DNA from: Fragilaria crotonensis
Taxonomy: Eukaryota; Bacillariophyta; Fragilariophyceae; Fragilariales; Fragilariaceae
Direction: 5' to 3'
DNA length: 29,122 nucleotides
Assembly: GCA_022925895.1 (NCBI GenBank)
Contig: JAKSYS010000736.1
Span: 1-29,122, forward strand
Position numbers and translations under genes: made by a program. The number at the start of each line of letters is the position of its first letter. The stretch's first letter is position 1. Below, one piece after another: positions 8,200-16,927 of the stretch. A model generated the notes under the pieces. That model was not told where the DNA came from. It ran no database searches and saw only the letters and a list, made by a program, of their open reading frames with translations.

Positions 8200-10757
8200 A
8201 TGAGATTTCGACCCGCCAGTATCAACTACCTGGAGGATGCCGCCTCACACCATACCTTCAGCATGACAGTGTTGAATGTAGTCGTCCAGAGGGTTCAAGA
8301 CGGAGAAAGGAGTGATGACGAGGATAATGCCAATGATACCGACGATGAAGAACCGTTCGAACTCCGAAGCATCCACAGCGGCGATTCCGATGACTTCCAT
8401 CCATACTGCAACGACGACGATGGCCAAATAACAGTTGATTTTGTACGTCATGTTGTGCAACTCTTGCTCGAATTCAACTGAGAATCTAACTAACTTTTCC
8501 CTCGATTGCCAAAGGGAAATCTTGTACAAGTCACAGATAATTCAATATCGCTTCCATCGTGCTCCATCGACCCTACCAAGCCCTTGGATATAACTTATGA
8601 AGCATCAAATATAAGTGATACACTTTCGTCTACAATTGTTCTTCGTCTTAACTGGTACATCTTCCTAAATCAACGCCGACAATTCCTTCCGAAAACACCA
8701 ACTTCCGAAGAAACGAAGTGTGGTGAAATGAAGCATATAGGCACTGACCATACCGACTTGATTCCCCTGCCGTTTTTGCAAGTCATTCAAGCGATTGCTT
8801 CCTGTCCTGGGACTGCAATTACGTCGTTGCGTTGTACGCAAACGAAAGTCAAGTCAAAGAGTCATGATGCCGGCCACGTCCAAGCCTTGTCGACGTCGCG
8901 ACATTTTGACGTGGCGATTCGCACACGACATTTGGAGGAAAATACCTCGACAAGTGGACGATTAGCGCTACAGGACGGCCATGAGGTTATGAGTGGAACG
9001 ACGAAGCTCTTAACGGAGAGGATAGAAATTCGCCAAGCCAAGTATCAGAACGAGATAGTCGAAATCTCCAAGCCTTCTTTCGTTTGTGACGTTTCGCCCT
9101 TTTCTCACCACTCTCCAGTCCGATCTGTAGCATCAACAACATTCACCATTGCATCCATGGGTGAAGATCATCTGGGAGATACGAACTTAGATGCGAGATC
9201 TCTTTTCGACGAAATTCTTTGTCACGACAGTCAAAATCTATCACAAACACTCCCGACTCCAGTTGACGAGCCTAACAGCAAGTCTAAACGCACCCTCGAA
9301 CACCAAACCAACGATCACAAAAAGACAAGCAAACGGCTGTGCTTTGAATCACCGCCCGAAGCATGTTCAAATGAGCATCCTTCTCCCGGTATGCGGGATT
9401 TTGAATTCCCCTTGCATGACGACGAGAGCTGCGTTGACTACCAACCGGTGCTGTCCATCGAAGAGTTCAACACCGAGACAGCCATTTCAGGACGAGAAAA
9501 CAAGGCTACCGAAAAGGAGCAGAAGAAACGAAGGAAAGAGAAAAAGGCGAAAAAGAAGAAGAAGCGTAGTAGGCGAGACGTTGAAGAGGAATTGGAGCAT
9601 CAACTAACCTCCGAAGGGAATACGGCGTCCTGCCTAACGACATATGGGGTCTCGAAAATCACTCCAGAACCCACGAGGGGAAAGGGACAGCCACGACAAG
9701 TTGCCCCTTTCTTCGATCCTCGAGTTAAGTCGCACAATGCTGTTTACAAACGGAGTCCATTTCTGAGCCAAGTGACCATCGAGCAAGGGGGCAGCGCTTT
9801 CTTCGAAGCGAGAGGCGAAGCAAGTCAACAGGTTACCGCGACAACAATGAAAGTAGTGCCACATCGACCAGATCCCAGACCGTCATCTCTTCAGTACATC
9901 GATCATTTTGACGAACCACGCGACGCCTCTAACGACGACGATGGTCTGGAGATACCGCATGAATCACCCGAGCCACCAACCAAACGCAAGCGGGATGAAG
10001 GACCGTGGGAACGAAGTGCTGCAGCCTCAATGACTGCTAAGCAAATTCGAAATAGTGAAGAGTCATCGCAGGAAGTTCATGTTCTCTGCTCGGAATCCTT
10101 CATCGAACACTCTTCGCAAGTAATTGCCTCATTAGCTTCAGGGTCGTGGCTGGAAGAAACCCTATTTGAGAATTATACTTTGTCGAACAGTGAAGCCCAA
10201 GCCCATTGCAGACGGATACTCGCGCACGATTCGTCTCTTCTGGACGAGGTTGGAATCGATATTGAAATTCCAGGAAAGGAGCAATCATAGTACAGAAACT
10301 TTCGTCGTGGGGCACCGAGGAGGATCTGAAGGATTTGATTCGGCGCTTAGTAAAACTGTCAGCACATGGTCGCTACGTTCAGATAAACATGATTATCTGC
10401 ATCGACATTGAGATGTCGCCCGCTTCAGCAAAACATATTGCTTTTGTTCAGAGCGCACCACTTGGAAATGTTGATTGCGTGGTTTCGTTTCAACTTGTGG
10501 CTCCAAGGTCAATGACTGGGGCCATTGCATCCACAATTTTAATCTCGAACGCCCAAGCCTGCTGCGATGTCGACTGCTACGTCTTCCACTCCATTCGCGA
10601 ATGTACCGCGCAAGCGTCGTTTCTACTTCGATTGGTTTCTTCGTTCACTGTTGTGGATGCTCTCCAGCTTCTGTGCGGAAAGGATGGGAAATCGCCGCGA
10701 AAGCTGTGGCAAGTTCTCGGAAGTCAAATTTCAACTGCCGTTCTGGCACACAATTGA
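8200..10757 (+). CDS. Two-exon nuclear protein with a possible degenerate XPF/SHOC1-like C-terminus, one frame break
   Basis: Exon 1 starts at ATG 8200 (accATGAG) and codes 81 aa, ending at 8442. Exon 2 resumes at 8515 in phase 0. The long middle is low-complexity and charged, with a Lys/Arg block (EKKAKKKKKRSRR) suitable for nuclear import. The frame stops at 10290, but ~160 further codons continue in another frame to 10757. One extra A in 'ggaaagga' (10273-10280) joins them across EVGIDIEIP. The tail has a hydrophobic strand (YVQINMIICIDIEM), then FQLVAPRSMTGAIASTIL and FLLRLVSSFTVVDALQLLC. This arrangement recalls an XPF-type nuclease fold plus helix-hairpin-helix without catalytic acids, as in SHOC1/ZIP2. 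I hold the family call weakly; the exon join and frame join more firmly. Confidence 0.55.
8443..8514 (+). other. Predicted 72-bp spliceosomal intron
   Basis: The donor TTT|GTACGT at 8443 and acceptor CCAAAG|GGA ending at 8514 bound a phase-0 intron, with branch-like TCTAACTAAC at ~8485-8494. The intron contains an in-frame TGA (8479-8481). Its length is a multiple of three, so unspliced RNA would stop early without a frame change. The downstream long frame has no ATG near its beginning (it opens on TTG at 8506), which supports the splice. Confidence 0.65.
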
Positions 10758-10769
10758 GATTGGCGGCAC

Positions 10770-11007
10770 AGGCTCCCCTTAATCAACTTGATGCGTGAGT
10801 GTTCATTTGCAGTCAAACGTTGATAAGATAAATTCAGAAACAATAATGAAGGTTCTAAAACAACTGACAAGTGCTATCCCACAGCAGAAGCTTTGCGTGA
10901 GCAGCGTTGATGCTCTTCATCTGAAGACTCTGGTTCTCCAATGAGAATGTTCCATCTCTTCGCGAGATTCCTCATCTGAGCGATGTAGCTTCCTTGTCGC
11001 GTTCGTA
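10770..11007. repeat. Decayed tandem copy of the hydrolase gene 3' end
   Basis: Sequence from ~10770 to ~11007 repeats, imperfectly, the segment from ~11008 to ~11245. Shared landmarks are CCCCTTAATCAACTTGATGCG vs CCCCTCAATCAACTCGATGCG (each 21 bp before trimming to the common AATCAACT core), then TTCTAAAACAACTG, GTGCTATCCCA, TCTGAAGA and TGGTTCTCC. The end is GAGATTCCTC. The left copy lacks about 27 bp and no longer has the reading frame. It is a pseudogenic fragment of the last ~50 codons plus 3' flank of the hydrolase on the minus strand. It fills most of the gap between the two convergent genes. Confidence 0.7.
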
Positions 11008-11084
11008 GGCCCCCTCAATCAACTCGATGCGCGTTTTTGAGTTGGTGCACGCAAGGGAGATGGCACTGAATCATTAAGGAAGTT

Positions 11085-13211
11085 CTAAAACAACTGGATA
11101 GTGCTATCCCATCGCCGAAGCTTTTCGTACGCAGTGTTGATGTCGTCAGTCTGAAGAATTTGGTTCTCCCCAGCATCTTGCCCTGCCTGGTATTCCATGA
11201 GAATCTTCCTGAGCTCTTCGTGAGATTCCTCGTCGAAACGATCTAGCTTTCTTCCACCTCCGTCAGGAACATACGTGAAATCATTCAAGGCGCTATCGAT
11301 TTCCTCACGAATGTCCCGGCTGTTTGCGTCACTCAAGTCCTTCATTTCCAGCCTCTGCCACTCCGCTTCGTTTTCATCTTTGCTGACAAGAGGGCCCACT
11401 GTCGGCAGAAATACTCGACTGTAGGTTTCCATCCACGCGGTCGATAACAGACATGCGACCTCAGCTTCTCCGGTGTCCAGGGTCACTCTGCCTGCGCCAC
11501 CGAACTCGTCGTCGACAAAATCTTCATAATCGTCTTTGAAGTCGTACTCCGCACTGGAAGCGCGACCGATGTGCGCGAAACCGTGTTTTTGATTTGGAAA
11601 TACCTTAACCATAAAATCCTTGACTCGTTCATCTTGTGCTAGGCATTCTTTCAAGACTGCTGCATCATCTGAGTTGCACCCATGAGAGTGTCGTCGCCAG
11701 CGAAGATAGCCATGACAGCCACCTGTCGTTGCGACCCATTCGCATCTACATTCCTACCACGATGCGACTTTCCAAATAAATCTTTGACGTTGTAACGGGT
11801 CGGATACCAGGCAATGCAGGCCATGGGATCGACGGGCAGAGGTCCAACATTGCCGTCAACGTCAAACACATTTTCGTCGTGAAAATATCCAGAAGCTGCT
11901 TCCAGTGCTCGACCCCCACCGTAGCATGTTCCCCATACGACGACCGAGGTCACAGCATATTGCTGTCGCAAGCAAGCTGCGGCCGCTCGGATATCAATGT
12001 TCACTCGACGATCATCATGGCTCGCACGCCATTGTTCATAAGTCTCACCCGCTTCGTTGAGACCTGAGTTTTCAACTTCCTTCCAAGGGTTCCCACGAAA
12101 TAAATCTGGAGCCATCACCACCACAGGTTGACATTCGAAAGCAATCTTCTCCGCCAGAGCACGCGTGTCGTCTGTGAATGGGCCGTGGACATCGCTCAAA
12201 AGCAATACACCTTGCACTTCACCAGCAGACAGTTGAGCACCGGTGGCTGTATATACACCCCAATCCGAAAACTCACGATGCAAGATATCTTTGAAGTACC
12301 CTTCATCATCATCTTGGTCCAATCCCGCGTCTTCATCCACTCGCGACGGCGTCTTGGCGGCCTCTTCCCGTTTTGTCTGAATTTCGCGGAGACGGGCCTC
12401 TGCAGATGTGGCATTCTGGCCACTACTCCCACCCGCCAGGAACTTTTGCAGGGCGTCGCGGCTGGCTACGACGAATGCTTGACAGGTGGTTTGATTCGAG
12501 CCCTTAAACTCGACAACGAATCGATTCAAGTTGTCGACGACGATACTTCGTCCTTCGTAGTCGTCAACAATCTTGGCTTCCGCACCCCATGCCTCAGGTT
12601 CTGACGCTGTAACACTTAAAGGGTCTGGGATGTCATCATCGTCACTATCATTAATCGGCTTATTCGCCGTTCGCACTCCTTGCACTGCCTCCTCCTCGTC
12701 AACAAACGGCGTGACATCAATCAAATCCTTCCCCGCGACTCGGCGAATTTGCGAGCCTTGCTCTTATCAGCAGGCATAACTTCGGCATCTATCGGCGCAT
12801 CGCCCTCTACAATATTTTTCTCCACCATGAGCTCCTCCAGTTCATCCGCTAGCGCTGATTCCGCTGAACTTGATGTCGCTGCACTGTACTGCGGCGGCAT
12901 ACCCGGTTCTGGCATTTCATCCCGGGCACCGGTGCTTTTCGGTCGTCCCAAAAGTCGGTCGACAAGTTCTGATTTTCGACCACTGACCTTCAACCCTCGC
13001 AGGCGTAATTGCTGTTTTAGCTGGGGGATCGTCAAGCTTTCGGCTTCGTCGCAACGTGGTTCGTCAAAGAATTCATAAGGACTGTCGTGCCGTTGGCTTG
13101 ACGTTGATGTGCAGAATCGTAATCGAGTTCGCAAAATGCTGGCGTCGAGGAGAAAGAGTGTGCCGCCGGTAGGGTCAGTATGAGAGAGAGGACGATGATG
13201 GAAAATTGCAT
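11085..13211 (-). CDS. Plastid-targeted SAP-domain dienelactone hydrolase family protein, three frame breaks
   Basis: The start is ATG 13211 (MQFSIIVLSLILTLPAAHS), a signal peptide followed by FSST. AHS-F fits the diatom bipartite plastid signal. A SAP motif follows (LTIPQLKQQLRLRGLKVSGR, then KSELVDRL), a helix-loop-helix that usually binds nucleic acid. An acidic linker leads to a dienelactone-hydrolase alpha/beta fold: LLLSDVHGP, VVVMAPDLFRGNPW, the nucleophile elbow VVWGTCYGGG (Cys codon 11924-11926), AGDD, and KHGFAH. These give the family's Cys-Asp-His triad. The chain is open only across four overlapping frames. Breaks are at AAAA 13133-13136, CCCC 12731-12734 and near 11668-11676, and each is repaired by one added base. 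Full length would be ~708 aa. The substrate is unknown. The C-terminal ~100 residues beyond the hydrolase are not recognised. Confidence 0.75.
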
Positions 13212-13647
13212 GGTATCGCTAATAAGATTGTCGTCAATGACGGAACTGGTTTTTTCAGGAATTGGCAAGGATCGATGTTGCCAGTTGACAGGCCTGACAA
13301 GGTTTTTTTCTGCGACACGATGGGTGGATGCGAATCGAATTTGTGAGCATCTTGCGACCTATTTGGCTGTGTGAAGTGAACCTTTTTGTGATTCTTTAGC
13401 TCTTCAGACAACAGATCACAATAAGTACTACTGTAGTACAGTCTATCATACTCTGGCGTGACAAAAAAAGAATGATTTACAGTATTTGTACAGCGAATGC
13501 CGTACACCGTACAGAGGCGCGGCATCAGTCATCAGCACACAGCACATGTGACAAGTTTCAGGAGAGCACGAGGCTGCAGATGTTGAACATAATACCTAAT
13601 ACATCGATCGCCTACCATGGCGCTAGGGCGGTTCAGTAAGAGCTGCG
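13212..13647. promoter_or_regulatory. Divergent promoter region between the hydrolase and PhyH genes
   Basis: This 436-bp gap separates divergent start codons at 13211 (-) and 13648 (+). It holds the near-palindrome GTACTACTGTAGTAC (~13425-13439), of the same family as the intergenic palindromes at 820-906 and ~4800-4866. No open frame here has family features. Confidence 0.45.
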
Positions 13648-14634
13648 ATGAATGACATTGGCGAATCATCAGCTTCCCCTGACTTTGAGTTTCGAATCGA
13701 CTTATCAAGCTCGTGTTCGACGAATCCTCAGCAATCCGTCCCAATGCAGTTGCAAGAGCAGTTCCGTCAAGATGGTTTCATTGTCTTTCCCAACGTGCTT
13801 GAGACTACGACAGTAGACTCCATGAATGTTCAGCTAGAAGAGATCCTCCGAGGGAGATACGACCGAGACCAGAAACCTGACAAGCAGCCAAAGTTGATTA
13901 AGGGAGTTCTGAAAGAAGAAGGAGGCACGGTTGGATGGCTTGGTTTTTCGGGTAACTTACAGAATGTTCGAGTATTGCAAGTGATCAATGTGCACAAGTG
14001 CAATGCACTCTTTCGTCAAATTGAAACATCCCCCCGCTTAGGTCAAGTCGTGGCGGAACTGGCAGGATGGAAGAATGGAGCGCGGCTAGCGCAAGATCAA
14101 ATTTGGGCCAAGCCACCGGGCGCAGCACCGCTAGTCTTTCATCGGGATTCTCCATACTTCATGTTTGATCCTCCAGATGTAGTGACGGTGTGGATCGCCT
14201 TGGACGATATGGACGAAGAACTTGGTCCGTTGGAGTATGTGCGGGGCTCGCATCGGTGGGGAACAGGTCGATGTGGGTCGGCAAATCAATTTTTTCAAGC
14301 AAGCGGTGGGTTGGCGCTCCTCCAGTCTGCAGCCGAGAGAGCCGGGGTAGCAGAATTTGACATTGTTAGCATGGCTGGACTGAAAGCAGGAGGCATATCC
14401 ATTCATGATGGTCTCACTTGGCATGGATCAGGAAAAAATCTGAGCAAAACTAAACCGCGGCGAGGCTTGGGCTTGCACTTTGTGCCGGTTGATGTCAAGT
14501 TTACGAAGGAGGCAAGCAAGAGTCGGCTTTGGAGGTCGTACGTGGAAGATTTAGACGACCCTTCAACCATGCACATTCCAGACGATGATTTTCCAATAAC
14601 GTGGCAAGGTAGCAGCACAATAAGCAATAGCTAA
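13648..14634 (+). CDS. Phytanoyl-CoA dioxygenase (PhyH) family Fe(II)/2-oxoglutarate oxygenase
   Basis: This 328-aa protein of the PhyH family couples 2-oxoglutarate and O2 to hydroxylation of a lipid or small-molecule substrate. Residues 38-50 (QFRQDGFIVFPNV) are the typical family opening. The iron ligands are H165 and D167 in FHRDSPYFMFDPP and H259 in GLTWHGSGKN. R271/R272 (KPRRGLGLHF) is placed to bind the 2-oxoglutarate carboxylate. LGPLEYVRGSHRWG is the conserved strand between them. The first ~30 residues are Ser-rich and not recognised. The frame is intact. Its stop (TAA 14632-14634) overlaps the stop of the convergent transporter gene (14631-14633). Substrate cannot be told from sequence; phytanoyl-CoA itself is only one option in this broad family. 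Confidence 0.88.
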   Translation: MNDIGESSASPDFEFRIDLSSSCSTNPQQSVPMQLQEQFRQDGFIVFPNVLETTTVDSMNVQLEEILRGRYDRDQKPDKQPKLIKGVLKEEGGTVGWLGFSGNLQNVRVLQVINVHKCNALFRQIETSPRLGQVVAELAGWKNGARLAQDQIWAKPPGAAPLVFHRDSPYFMFDPPDVVTVWIALDDMDEELGPLEYVRGSHRWGTGRCGSANQFFQASGGLALLQSAAERAGVAEFDIVSMAGLKAGGISIHDGLTWHGSGKNLSKTKPRRGLGLHFVPVDVKFTKEASKSRLWRSYVEDLDDPSTMHIPDDDFPITWQGSSTISNS

Positions 14635-16368
14635 TTTCTTATAAGCGGGAGCAACGCAAGCGGTATAAGAGACAACAATGCTGTTGTCCAAATAAATGTA
14701 TCCATGTGCTCCCAGTCGTTTTCGCGACTGATTCCAAGCGCAGCAACGAGAGGCATGGTAAGCCACGAGCCAATCTGATCGCCGAAGTCGAGGCACGACA
14801 CCAAAGCCCCATACTGCATACCAATAGACGCTGTCGGCGCCTTGCAGTCACAAAGGGACACTCTCATATTTTGATAGGACACCAGTTCTTCTGGATTCTC
14901 AGAGTCCTTTTCTGTCTTGGGTGCTTTGCTTTGATCCTCCTCAACAGATACAGCGGTAGTTGCCAACACAATACTAGGCAAGAAAGACCATTCGCCGACG
15001 AAGGTGGTGAAAGCCGATATTGTCATGATCGTAGCAAACAACTTCCACTGGTTGTCATTTTTATCTAGATCAGCGACGATCATATCCAAAAGCGACACCA
15101 CTGATGCCAGCATTGTCGTTCCAATTATAACTGCCATGATCTGTGTCCCAGAACAGAATGGAGCCAGGAACCTACCGTACGACCAGGACGATAATGTTGT
15201 GACGCCTCCTGAGAACACGCCAAAAACTTGCAGGGCCATGGGCGCGGTCTGGAAGAGTTCGTAGACAAATGATCCCATGAGGAAACCTGAAGTCGGAATG
15301 GCATGTCGTGCAATTAAGAAGAAACCCACGCGATGTGCTCGGCTCCACTTGTGAAAGTTCAGTCCAACGGTCACAATCATGGTTGAACTCAACACGATAA
15401 GCAACAGGTTCCAAACGAGTTCCGAAGATGCATCCACCAGAGGTGAACGCATGGCAAAAACGATGACCAAAAGTTGAAGCAGCACAATCAAAACAGCATC
15501 ACCATAAAATAGTCGGGAGTTGCGTGTCGATTCTCCCGGTGTCGACAACACAATATCATCGTCGACGGTGTTGGGGACAACATCACTTTTCAACCGCGCA
15601 TAACTATGTCGATTTCCAACCCCATGATACCATGCAAAGAAAGCCCCAAATACATTGATGCATCCCGTTGCCACCAAAATTAGGTTGACAGCAAAATCAT
15701 TTAATTCGTTCCCCTTTGTCACGTGGTAGTGTCGATAGAGGAAGAATCCGAATCCCACAACTGTGGCACTCCATGAGCCCAAATTGCGTGCAGTTGCCGC
15801 TTGCGATTGGAAGCGCGCGGCAATCCTGTCGAAGTTGGACGACGTCGTGCCTGTGGTTGGTCTGCTACTGCCACCAATGGCAGTCGCTTTTGTTTGTGCC
15901 TCCTGGAGCATTGTAATGCCCAAGAGAAGTTCGGGCCATGCCGAAAATATTTCTCGAAGAATGGCAACAATGAAGCAGGCTGTGATTCCACCCTTCGGAA
16001 CGAGTGCTGTAGCGGCAATGGAGGCGCCACTGAGAAAGAGGAGGGCAGTCAGGAGTCTGTCGCGTCGTGGGAAGAAGTCCGAAAGATAGGCGTAAAGTGG
16101 TTTGAAGGAGTTTGGGAGAAAGGCGAGAGCGCCGTAGACGGAAAGATAGACAATTGGAATCGAAGCACGGGTGTTGACAATGTACATAAGTGCTGTGGAT
16201 GGCAATGCCAAGGTTGCGCCATTGAGTGAAAAGAGGATTTGAAGCGGAAAAGACAGGGGAGATATCGTTTGGTTCTGAACGTTCATTCTCGAGATCCAGT
16301 TGCCCTGTGGATTCACGGAGAGGAAAGTCCTCATCAACAAATGATGGCTCTTCGAGTTCTTGAGGCAT
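14631..16368 (-). CDS. BT1-family (folate/biopterin-type) membrane transporter, one frame break near the N-terminus
   Basis: This is a major-facilitator-type protein of the BT1/FBT family, which carries folates and pterins in trypanosomatids, cyanobacteria and plastid envelopes. FSLNGATLALPSTALMYIVN and FKPLYAYLSDFFPRRDRLLT are family hallmarks, and about 12 hydrophobic segments follow to LALLPLIRN. The long frame (to 16373) opens on a TTG, and its first ~35 residues are not family-like. In the neighbouring frame, ATG 16368 starts an acidic tail (MPQELEEPSFVDEDFPLRES) that runs into the transporter at about 16255. Removing one base there (e.g. in GGGG, plus strand) joins them. The tail is probably a cytosolic N-terminus. 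A copia LTR ends 206 bp upstream of this ATG and points into the gene. Confidence 0.8.
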
Positions 16369-16568
16369 GCCAAATGCTGAAGTGTCGATCAAATCATTTT
16401 GTTGTGGAAGGAGGAAGGACACCAACTAGGTCAGTCTGCATCATGCGTGCAACCGATGAAAAAAATGAGAATAGTGTCGGAAGAACGTGCTTCATTTACG
16501 CGTCCTTTTAACTCCAAGTCTCACGTACAGGGAACATGTACGGGAGTACAGAAATGCTTTCATGAGAA

Positions 16569-16573
16569 AGTAG
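16569..16573. repeat. Target-site duplication AGTAG, left copy of element 1
   Basis: AGTAG at 16569-16573 matches AGTAG at 22426-22430 exactly. The 5-bp length is usual for copia integrases. It requires the LTR to include the terminal TAT, which both LTR copies share. Confidence 0.8.
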
Positions 16574-16893
16574 TATTGATGAGCTAGAGAAGTCTGATCG
16601 TACTGTCTTGAAACCGATGAAGTTGATAAGTTATGAGTCGGTTTAGACTATGATGGATGCAGAAAGTGTCGTTATCGATCACGGATTGTAACGATGTAAA
16701 GGCCGATATGAATGACGTTCGTGACAGTTGATCGGGACTCGTATATACGGGAAGGGATGCTGGAACGGTATTCGGGTTCGGATTTAGGTCATCGATGGAT
16801 ATGTGATAGAATCGTGTTATGTACGTGCTGAATGTTCTTGATGTGTTGTAACGGTGAAGGGCTGGATGGATGGACAGACGGCCGTATTCAACA
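16574..16893 (-). repeat. 3' LTR of element 1
   Basis: This 320-bp LTR is the same as 22106-22425, offset 5532. In element orientation it begins TGTTGAATACGG and ends CATCAATA, so the ends are imperfect inverted repeats (TGTTGA/TCAATA). A TATATA word at 16742-16747 is a candidate promoter TATA box. The open frame running through both LTRs is a by-product of the repeat and has no family signature. Confidence 0.92.
16742..16747 (-). promoter_or_regulatory. Candidate TATA box in the 3' LTR
   Basis: TATATA in the context cccgTATATAcgag on the minus strand, mid-LTR. The identical word in the 5' LTR is at 22274-22279. In the 3' copy, transcription from it would run toward the transporter gene starting at 16368. 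Confidence 0.4.
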
Positions 16894-16927
16894 CACCCTC
16901 GCAACACATGTGAGAAGAGAGGAATAT

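Noticed and set aside
10249..10290. Possible ~41-bp intron at the end of the long exon of the XPF-like gene
   Set aside because: The donor GTTGGA is weak and the length is too short. A single added A keeps the sequence continuous.
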